Source: Chitinophagales bacterium (GTDB lineage Bacteria; Bacteroidota; Bacteroidia; Chitinophagales; JADIYW01). Taken from it: a DNA stretch of 64,000 nt. The stretch lies in contig JACJXT010000012.1 of the NCBI GenBank assembly GCA_020636535.1, positions 124,001 through 188,000 of the forward strand. Reading direction: 5' to 3'. A program made the translations under genes and the position numbers. Under the pieces are notes generated by a model that was not told where the DNA came from, made no database searches, and saw nothing but the letters and a program-made list of their open reading frames with translations. Positions 10,646-21,900 of the stretch are shown here, piece after piece; position 1 is the stretch's first letter; each line of letters opens with the position of its first letter.

Positions 10646-12915
10646 CTATTGTACACAAATGCTATCTGTCGTGCCTATGCTTATCGTGTCTTCTACTACA
10701 TCTACTGTTGGTGTAATTTGGATTACTACTGGTACGCTGTCGCAGATGTTGTTTATCGTATCACATACTATAATACATAGTGTGTCTTTTCCTATGATTC
10801 CGTTCGATGTGTAAGTGATACATCCTGTGGTACTGTCTATTGAATATGTTCCTAGTCCACTTGTTGCTTGCTGTGTTCCATCGCATAGTGTCCAATGCCT
10901 GGTCATCTATAAACATAGTGTTTCTGTACATGTTAAATATCGTATCTAAAAACAGTAGTACTACACAGAATTTTGTACATTGATGTAATTACCATTGATA
11001 TCACTGTATCACATACAGAACTGTTGCCGATGTTTGTGTGTATTGTCGGCCTAGTTGTGCATCGTGATTATTGATAATGATGACTGCTGACATGCCTGCA
11101 TGCACAAATGTATCTGTCTGTTTCCCTATTCTACTACAGTGTTTCTACTGTTGGTAATTTGATTTGTATTACTTTCGCATACGTATCACAGAATAATACA
11201 TAGTGTAATTCCTATGATTCCTATTGATACATCCTGTGGTACTATCTATTGAATATGTTCCCTAGTCCACTTGTTGCTTGTATGCATATGGCTATTGCCA
11301 TCTATATACCACACACACTGGTAATGTTGTACTGTGTCTGTGACTAACACTTTATCTGTACACAATGCTATCACATTACATACGACATCTACAGAACTGT
11401 TGTCGATGTTTCGTATGTGAATTGACTACAGGTAGTTGTGGCATCTGATATTGTCTACATCACATAATACTATTGTTATTCTATCTGTACACAAATGCTA
11501 TCTGTCGTGCCTATGCTTATCGTGTCTTCTACTACATACTGTTGGTATGATTTGGATTACTACTGGTACGCTGTCGCAGATATTTCACTATGTATGTATC
11601 ACATACTATAATACATAGTGTGTCTTTTTCCTATGATTCCGTTCGATGTGTAAGTGATACATCCTGTGGTACTATCTATTGAATATGATTTTTGCTGTGT
11701 TCCATCGCATAGTGTCCAATGGCCTGGTGTGATGTTAAATATCGTATCTAAACATAGTGTTTCGGTACTGTATGCACACTGGTAAATGTTGGTACTGTCT
11801 TGTGGTAACACATCACATGAAACTTCTGTATATCACATATGCCTAGTGTCTAGTGTATCACATAATACTACTGAAACATACTGGTCTTCGCCGATGTTTG
11901 TGCCTGTATAGGTTACATTGATGCAATTACCATTGATGTTTGTTGTTGGTGTTGTGATGTTATCTATCGTGCCATCACAATATACGATTTGTACATTGTC
12001 TGCTGACATGCCTGCTTCTATCTGTACACAAATACTATCTGTCGTGCCTATGCTTATCGTGTCTTCTACTACATCTACTGTTGGTGTAATTTGGATTACT
12101 ACTGGTACGCTGTCGCAGATGTTGTTTATCGTATCACATACTATAATACATAGTGTGTCTTTTCCTATGATTCCGTTCGATGTGTAAGTGATACATCCTG
12201 TGGTACTGTCTATTGAATATGTTCCTAATCCACTTGTTGCTGTTTGACTGCCATCGCATAGTGTCCAATGGCCTGGTGTGATGTTAAATATCGTATCTAA
12301 ACATAGTGTTTCGGTACAGGTATCACACACTGGTAAGATTGGTGTGCTGTCTTGTGGTAAAACTGTAATGATGACTTCTGTGGTATCACAAATACCTAAG
12401 TCGTTGTCGCATACTACTACACAGAATTTGTCTTGTCCGATATTCGTGCCTGTATAGGTTACATTGATGCAATTACCATTGATGTTTGTTGTTGGTGTTG
12501 TGATGTTATCTATCGTGCCATCACAATATACGATTTGTACATTGTCTGCTGACATGCCTGCTTCTATCTGTACACAAATGCTATCTGTCGTGCCTATGCT
12601 TATCGTGTCTTCTACTACATCTACTGTTGGTATGATTTGAATCACTACTGGTACTGTATCACAGAAATTGTATATGCTATCACATATGACAACACATAAT
12701 GTATCTCTGCCTATAATACCATTTGATGTATATGTTATACAACCTGTAGTACTGTCTATTGAATAGCTTCCTAATCCACTTGTTGCTGTTTGACTGCCAT
12801 CGCACAATGTCCATATACCTTCTACATTGTCAAAGATGGTATCTAAACACAATGTTTTCGTACAAGTATCACACACTGGTAATGTTGGTGTACTATCTGC
12901 ACATAATGAAATTGA
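6091..12915 (-). repeat. tandem array of 546-bp (182-aa) Cys-rich adhesin units
   Basis: The period is exactly 546 bases in most units (for example 7563 to 8109, 7293 to 7839 and 9468 to 10014). Each unit holds two related roughly 91-aa modules. Module A has TETLCLDTIFNITPGHW, then TLCDG, GCITYTSNGIIG and DTLCIIVCD. Module B has DSICVQIEAGMSAD, then CDG, NCINVTYTGTNIG and KFCVVVCD. I count 14 cysteines per unit. Eight units are intact in the downstream frame and two in the upstream frame, with about two degraded units between them. The near identity points to recent expansion or gene conversion. The Ig-like fold is inferred from the strand-like pattern; I cannot name a Pfam family. Confidence 0.85.
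10624..11885 (-). other. scrambled stretch of the repeat array breaking the giant gene's frame
   Basis: Fragments of the 546-bp unit appear in roughly the correct order but with many small deletions and joins. Near 10,625 a 14-base deletion (against other units) is followed by a 1-base deletion near 10,650. Together they restore frame but leave a TAG. Two better-preserved islands, 10,646-10,906 and 11,599-11,811, still encode unit A sequence. The flanking frames differ by a non-multiple of three. Perfect copies resume abruptly on both sides, which fits an assembly or polishing artefact in a repeat longer than the reads. True decay by slippage is the alternative. Confidence 0.75.
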
Positions 12916-15900
12916 TAATGTTACTGTAGTGGTTATAACACTGTCGCAACCTGCTGCTGCCATACAAGTATCTTGATATACTCCTGCTGTTTTATATACA
13001 TTGCCACTACACATTACTAAACTATCGCCCAAACACAATATTACATTCTGTACTTTTGAAATAATTGTACTTGATGTTAAAATGGTTGTTATTATACTAT
13101 CGCAACCATTTACACTTGTACATGTATCTATATAAGTACCTGATGTTTTATATACATTGCCACATACAACTATACTATCGTTTAAACAAATTTGGATATC
13201 TCTAGTAATTGTATCTAGTGGTCGTACTGTTAAGTTGGTATTGATGATGCTATCGCAACCTTGTGCGTTGGTAAGTGTATCTGTGTAGTTGCCTGTTGTT
13301 GTATAGGTATTCGCTCCTACTGTTACGCTCTCACCGAAGCATACTGTTGTATCCTTGATTCTTACATCTTCTGGTAGTACAGTTAAGTTTAAGTTGATGA
13401 TGCTATCGCAACCTTGTGCGTTGATGAGTGTATCTGTGTAGTTTCCTGTTGTTGTATAGGTATTCGCTCCTACTGTTATGCTCTCACCGAAGCATACTGT
13501 CGTATCTTTGGTTCTTACATCTTCTGGTAGTACAGTTAAGTTTAAGTTGATGATGCTATCGCAACCTTGTGCGTTGATGAGTGTATCTGTGTAGTTGCCT
13601 GTTGTTGTATAGGTATTCGCTCCTACTGTTACGCTCTCACCGAAGCATACTGTTGTATCTTTGGTTCTTACATCTTCTGGTAGTACAGTTAAGTTTAAGT
13701 TGATGATGCTATCGCAACCTTGTGCGTTGATGAGCGTATCTGTGTAGTTGCCTGTTGTTGTATAAGTATTTGCTCCTACTGTAACACTCTCACCGAAGCA
13801 TACTGTTGTATCTTTGGTTCTTACATCTTCTGCTAATACTGTTAAGTTTAAGTTGATGATGCTATCGCAACCTTGTGCGTTGATAAGCGTATCTGTATAG
13901 TTTCCTGTTGTTGTATAGGTATTCGCTCCTACTGTTACGCTCTCACCGAAGCATACTGTCGTATCTTTGGTTCTTACATCTTCTGGTAGTACAGTTAAGT
14001 TCGTATTGATGATGCTATCGCAACCTTGTGCGTTGATGAGTGTATCTGTGTAGTTGCCTGTTGTTGTATAGGTATTTGCTCCTACTGTTACGCTCTCACC
14101 GAAGCATACTGTTGTATCCTTGGTTCTTACATCTTCTGGTAGTACAGTTAAGTTCGTATTGATGATGCTATCGCAACCTTGTGCGTTGATAAGCGTATCT
14201 GTGTAGTTTCCTGTTGTTGTATAGGTATTCGCTCCTACTGTTACGCTCTCACCGAAGCATACTATTGTATCTTTGGTTCTTACATCTTCTGGTAATACTG
14301 TTAAGTTCGTATTGATGATGCTATCGCAACCTTGTGCGTTGATGAGCGTATCTGTGTAGTTTCCTGTTATTGTATAGGTATTTGCTCCTACTGTTACGCT
14401 CTCACCGAAGCATACTGTCGTATCTTTGGTTCTTACATCTTCTGCTAATACTGTTAAGTTTGTATTGATGATGCTATCGCAACCTTGTGCGTTGATAAGC
14501 GTATCTGTGTAGTTTCCTGTTGTTGTATAGATACTTGTTCCTACTATTACACTATCGCCAAAACAGATTGTTTGAGTATCTTTAATTGTATCTGCATAAT
14601 TAACTATTACATAAACGGCATTACTTGTATCTGAAGAACAACCTAATGTATCTGTTCCTACAATTCTTCTATACCATAAATCTGTAGTAGCAGTGCTTAA
14701 GCCATAATTTTGCGTTGTTGCACCACTAATAGTAGTCCAAGTTATACTATCTGTACTTGATTGCCATATGTATATAGAATCATCTGCTGGAGTTATCGTT
14801 GGTACTGTACCAAAAATAGAATCTGTTGTGCTTCCGAAACACATTTGATTCACAGCATTAATAATATTATTCGATATATCTGAACAACAAGCATTAATTG
14901 TACTATCTAATGCTAAATTTAGATATGTACTTGTGTAAGTTACAGTTGCATTAATACTATCATTTGTTTCAATACTATTGGCTAAACCATTTGTACCATA
15001 AGGTCCATTAACTATTGAATCTGTAGAAGAACCATTTTTTGTAGCACCAGTTACACCTGCTTCATAAGAATCTGGACAGCCATCTCCATCACTATCTAAG
15101 TCCAAATAATTTGGTATTCCATCGCCATCATAATCCTGAGCAGAGCAATCGTAATCTATAATATTAAAGCTAAAACCAAATGCTTCTAATACATTACCCG
15201 CAAATGCTTCTAAGTGTAATTTATTTACATTTGGCACGATAGATGTAACAGACCAAGCTAATGAACCATTATTTTCATCTACCCCTTGAAAGAAAGTATC
15301 TAAAGCACTATAAAAATCTCCAGTATTGTAATTGGTAATTTCTGATTGAGGATCATTGAATACTCCATCATAGTTTAATATATAGTAATCGTAAATTGAA
15401 ATTGGATTATAATTTGCTGAACTACCATAAACAGTAACACCAAAATCATTTCCTGTTATAGTTCCTGTTTCTGTATGACTTGTAATTTGGAAATCAAAGA
15501 CATCATCATGAGTAGTACCGTTGGTTTGCACTGCTACTCTACCACTGCTACTAGCAACTACACCATCTAATGTTCCAGTTCCGTTTGGTCCTCTTGAATA
15601 ATTTAGTTGCCAAGTACCATTTCCACTAATACCTGCACCATCATTATAACTAAAGGTACCAGTTGCTACACCAGTAGCACCAGTAGTAACGCTACTTACT
15701 GTAAAAGTAGCTGGAAGTATACTATTGATGAAACAAGGTACATTTTCATCAATATCTAAAATGCCATCATTATCATCATCTATATCTATTAAATCTGGAA
15801 TACCGTCACCATCTGTATCTATACATAGAGATAAAGTGCTATCTAAAGCATATGCGTTATAGGTACTAGAATAAGTTACTTGAGCATTTGAATTATCATT

Positions 15901-18900
15901 AGTTTCTATACTATCTGCTAGACCATTATTTCCGTAAGGACCAGCAACAGTATCTACTGAAGCTATGCTTCCTGTAACATTTGCTTCGTATGTATCTGGA
16001 CATTTATCTCCATCTGAATCTAAGTCTAAGTGATTTGGAATGCCATCGCCATCAAAATCATCGGAACAAGTTTGTTTTGGATTTGCACTTGAACCATAAG
16101 CTACTAAACTACTTAATGTAAAGTGTAATTCTGGAAAAGTATATACATTTGTAGCTAATGTAGTACCTGCACCATTTACAATTTTAATACTATAGTATTT
16201 ATATGCAGTTGTATTAGTTGTTGGAAAATTTTCTGGATTATAAGCACCGTCACCTATATTAACATCAGCAGTACTTAAACTCACCCAAGTTGAACCATCA
16301 TTAGAACCGTATAAACGAGCAGTAGCACTTGTATTGCTGGTTACTCTACCTACAAAATCTATATTAGATAATACTATTGGATAAGCAAATTCTACTGTAA
16401 ACAATTCTGATCCTGCAGTTAATGCTTGAGATGCTGTAAAGTTAAAACTATTAGCTAAGCTAGCTCCTGTTTCTTGTCCATCGATTAGCATAATTAAACT
16501 ATCTGTAGCATCAAAAGCATAGTCTGTTGAAATATTTGTAGGTATAAGTATTTCGGTTGCAGAATAAAAACAATCTGGACTTTCTACTGCATCTAAGATA
16601 CCATCATTATCATCATCAATATCTATTAGGTCTGGAATACCATCATTATCTGTATCTGCACATGCGTTTAAGTTAGTACTTAATGCTATTGGATTATATG
16701 TACTTGTATAAGTTGTTTGAGCAGTAGTACTATCGTTAGTTTCTATATTATTTGCTAGACCATTGTTTCCATAGTCGCCTTCAACTATTGCTCCATCTAC
16801 TACTGTTGAAGTATAGTTACTTCCATCATAATTGACAATGGTTCCTGACAATAGATTTCCACTTACACTTGCTTCCGTTGCATCTGGACATCCATCGCCA
16901 TCACTATCTAAATCTAAGTGGTTTGGAATTCCATCGCCATCAAAATCATCGGAACAATTTGGCTTTGGATTTGCACTTGGTGAGTAGGTTGATGAATTAG
17001 CTATAATGGAAATTTCTTCTACACCTGTGCTTAACATTGTACCAGCCAATCCTTGTAATCTGTATTTAGTATATGAACCACTATCTTGAGTTACTGGTAT
17101 GGTATAAACTGATCCTGTACGCAATATTGGACTTTGTGGATTTAGTTGAGCTGTTAAATTAACCCATGCAGTTCCGTTCCATGCTTGTAATTGTATAGAA
17201 GCTGCTGTACTAGAAAATAAGTTTGCAGCAGCAGCAAGTGTAATTTCAAAACTACTCATGGTAACTGGTGCATTAGACTCGAATTCAAATATTGTTTTAT
17301 TGGTTTTATCTTGACCATTATCGAAGTTAAAACCTCCACCAGATATTTGTCCGTCTATAAGTGTATTGATATTATCTGTAGATGGATAAGTTAATTGTGT
17401 TGAAACTGATTTTAATGATTTTGCTTCATTGAATGTATAAAAACAACCTGGACTTTCTACTGCATCTAAGATACCATCATTATCATCATCAATATCTATT
17501 AGGTCTGGAATACCATCATTATCTGTATCGGCACATATATTTAATACATTTGATGAAGCATATATGTATTTATAAATGTCTTTATAAGTATTAGTATCTG
17601 CTACTGCTTGTAATGCATCTGCAAAGCCATTGCCATTATATGGTCCTGGTGCTATACTATCTGTTGCACTAGCATTTTTTGTTGCACCTGTTACACTTGC
17701 TTCATATGAATCGTAACAGCCATCGCCATCTGAATCTAAATCTAAGTGATTTAAGATGCCGTCTCCATCTGTATCATTTGTACAAGTTGGTTTTGGATTA
17801 TATGATGCTGAATATTTGTTTGGATTTATGTATATTTCTTCTAATCTACCATTTACTAAGCTTGTTCCGCCTGCACTTCCTACTATTCTATATCTACTAT
17901 AATAAACTCCTGCTGTACTTATAGTTTTGGTAAATGTATAGGTAGTATTTATTGTGTTTAATGCTTGTGGTGCAGATAAAGTATCCCATGAATTACCATT
18001 CCATGCCTCTAAATAAAATGTTGATGAAATATTTTGCGATATAGCCACTCCTCCTACTTCAATTTGTACATTTCCTAATGGTACTGGTGCTGCTAATTGA
18101 ACATCAACCAAGGTTTTATTTGCTATGCTTGTTCCTGATAAATCTGTTATCTGACCATAGGTAGTATTATTTCCATCATATGTTCTATCTAACGAGTTAG
18201 TTCCATTCCATGAAAAATCTGATTTAACTGCTGTAATTACTTTTGCCTCTGTTTCTGTATAATAACAGCTTGGACTTTCTACTGCATCTAAGATACCATC
18301 ATTATCATCATCAATATCTATTAAGTCTGGAATGCCATCATTATCTGTATCTGCACATGCATTTAAAGTTGTACTTAATGCTATTGGACTATAAGTACTA
18401 GAGTAAGTTGTATTGGCAGTAGCACTATCGTTGGTTTCTACAGCATTAGCAAGACCATTATTACCATAAGGTCCTTCTGCTATTGCTCCATCTGTAATGA
18501 TATAAGTATAAGTAGTTCCATCAAAATTAATTACGCCACCAGAAACTAAGTTACCACTTACACTTGCTTCTGTAGCATCTGGACAACCATCGCCATCTGA
18601 ATCTAAATCTAAGTGATTTGGAATACCATCTCCATCTGTATCTTCAAGACAAGTTTCTGCTCTTGGATAATATTCTGGAACGAATGAATCGCACAAAGTA
18701 ACAAATAATTCGTTTGTAGTACCATTAACATTTCCTGTACCTGAGATACCCAATAATCTATATTGTTGATAGTAATTACTGTTTTTTGTAACTGTAAATA
18801 TTTCTTGACTTGCTGTTGCCACAGCATCCATTGTTATAGTATCTGTTAGATTGTACCATGAACTACCATCGAATGCCTGAAGTACAACTGTTGAAGGATT

Positions 18901-21900
18901 ATTAACAAAGCTTGTTGTTGAGCTCATTTTAAATCGGAACTGGCAAACTTTTAATGGAAGATTGTATGTCCAATTAAAGATATCTTGACCTGCAAGTGAT
19001 TGACCTGCCAAGAATCTGTAGCCAGCAGTTACTGAGTCGTTATCTATTAATTTAGTTATAACTGAAACTGAATTAAAAGGTGCCATATCTGTAGTGATGC
19101 TAAATTCTTCGGTTACTTCTGCTAAACTACTATAAAAACAGCTTGGAGATTCTGTGGCATCTTTAATACCATCATTATCATCATCTAAGTCTTGTACATA
19201 ATCTTTAATACCATCATTATCGCTATCGGCACATATATTTATGCTTTTTGAAGCTGCATAGTAATATGTAATAAAAGGAAAGATAGTAGTTGTATTATAA
19301 GCATCTGATACCTCTATTGAATTTGCATAACCATTGTTTCCATAATCACCTTGAGCTATAGCACCAGCTATAACAGTGGTAGAATCTCCATTGACAACAT
19401 TGCCTGATAATAGTGTACCTACAACTGAAGCTTCTATAGCATCTGGGCAACCATCTCCATCTGAATCTAAATCTAATTGATTTGGTACTCCATCGCCATC
19501 TATATCAAAAAAGCAATTTGGTTTTTGATAGGTACTAGCACCAAATGATGATGGTAAGTTAAATTCTGCCTCAAAACGAGAATTTGTTGCAGTAGTACCA
19601 GAAAGACCATATAAACGATAGAACTTATATTTTCCTGCATTTTGTGTAACTTTCATTGAATCGAAGCTTGTTAAAGTACCACTTAAATTTGTCCAAGATG
19701 CACCCGTACTACTTCCTTGTAATACTAAACTTGATCCAGCAGTTAACACTTTAAATGTATTGTCATATATAAATGAAATAGCTTTTATTTCGACTGGAAT
19801 AGGAAATTCTACTTGATATATGGTTTGATTTGCAGCCGGTTGAGCTCCTGTAAAACTTGTATTGCTTGTAGGATAAATACCATCAATACTCATATTTAAT
19901 GTAACACCACTTACTAAATCCAAATCGGAAGTAATATTTAATATTGAAGTTCTATCTCCAGTACTAATTTCGTTTTTGGTGTAATAACAAAATGGACTTT
20001 CTACAGCATCGAATATCCCGTCATTATCATCATCAATATCTAATAAATCTGGTATTCCATCTCCGTCAGAATCAATACATATACTTAAAGTACTATCTAC
20101 GGCATAGTAATAAGTTGGAATATAATTACTAGATGCATTAAATGAATCGTTAGTTTCTACTGAAAGACCATAACCATTGTTACCATAAGGAGCAGCCACT
20201 ATACTGTCATTAGCATTGGTAACTGAACCAGATTCGTAACTATCAAAACAACCATCATTATCACTATCTAAATCTAGTCTGTTAGGAATACCATCTCCAT
20301 CTGTATCAATATCTGTAACAGTACAAGGAGCAGTTGAATTATAAAAAGTATTTGGGATAGGCGCCCAATTAGTTCCACCATCAGTAGAGTATTCCATATA
20401 GTGTGGAGCCCATTGATTGACTGGATCGACTTGCCAGTTAGAAAAGTAATGACCGTCTGGACTTACTGTAATTGTAGCATGAAAAGCAGTTGGTTGATTT
20501 CTTGGAGCAGGAATAATAGCACCATCTCCACCATTAGCTGGAGATTGAGCACCTGAAAGTCCTTCGTATCTAGGATAATCTGTAAAACCAAAAGGTGGTT
20601 GATTCCAACCTTGTACTGGATTATAGAAACCAGTAGTATTGTTCATATCTAGTAATGGAACACCTGTGCTTGTTGTTGGATCTATCCAATTATATGGATT
20701 TTCATCTGTAGAAATAACCCATGCACCAGCACCAACATTACCAGCAACAAAATTAGAAGTTCTTATTGTAATAGTTTGCCCATAAAGTTCTGGTGGAAAA
20801 TGAATCCAACCTTGCCATCTTAGTACATCTATATTTTGTAAAAAATCTGTACCTGCTGGACCATTTATGCCATTTACAGTTCCTGTTGTAGTTGGTGTTA
20901 AATTATTAGTTGGTAATCCGTATTCATCTACATCTGGCCAAATATTTAAAGTATAAGGACCACCAACACCACTAATAGGAATCATATCGTGCCAACCAAT
21001 AGATGTCCAATAATCCCAGTATTGATAATTTGTTTTTCCATCTGGTGCAGTAGTAGGACATGTTGCTTGTTCATCGATATCTAACACCCCATCGTTATCA
21101 TCATCTATATCATAAATGTCTAAGATTCCGTCTCCATCTGTATCTAAACATCTGGAATTTGTAGAGTCTAATGCATATTCATCATAAGTACTAAGGTAAG
21201 TAGTTCTTGCTGTAGCTGTATCTTTATTTTCTATACTATTCGCCAAACCATTAACTCCGTATGGACCAGCAATAGTATCTATAGTATAAATACTACCAGT
21301 TACACTAGCTTCAAATACATCAGGGCAGCCATCGCCATCGCTATCTAAATCAAATTGATTGGGAAATCCATCATTATCCATATCTGCAATACATGGATTT
21401 TTAGGATAATATTCTGGAATAAAGGCACAAATAGTTGTATTAATTTCTGCGATATTTCCAATAGAATAAACCGTACCATTATTTCCTAATAATCTATATT
21501 GTTGATAATAATCTGCATTTTTTGTAACCTTAAAAATTTCTAAACTGCCTGTAGCTATTCTATCATAAGCAACAGAATCTGACAAATTGATCCAAGAAGT
21601 TCCATTAAAACCTTGCAATGTTACATAGGTATTAACGCCTACAGTAAGTACATGATTTAAAAAACTATTAGAGTTTTCCATTTCAAAAATAAAATTGCAA
21701 GCTTTAATTGGAAATGGATAAGACCATTTAAAAATTTCTTTGCCTGCAACACTTTGAGCATTTGTTGTAAAATTGAAATAAGTGGTATTATTGTTATCGT
21801 ATAAATTAGTTAGTGAAGCAGTACTTATTAATTGAGTTGTTACGCTTGTTATTTGAGTAACTTCTGCTTCAGTATAAAAGCAAGAAGGTGACTCTGTAGC

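Noticed and set aside
10646..10906. Independent 86-aa gene inside the array
   Set aside because: It is a residual island of the broken repeat unit, in frame with the downstream fragment and without its own start signals.
10624..11885. Shufflon- or diversity-generating-retroelement-like variable region
   Set aside because: There is no reverse transcriptase, invertase or template repeat. The changes are deletions and joins, not adenine-directed substitutions, and the XerC-type gene far away is the housekeeping recombinase.
13240..14575. Regular 153-bp repeats that could suggest CRISPR or satellite DNA
   Set aside because: They are in-frame coding repeats with no unique spacers and no cas genes.
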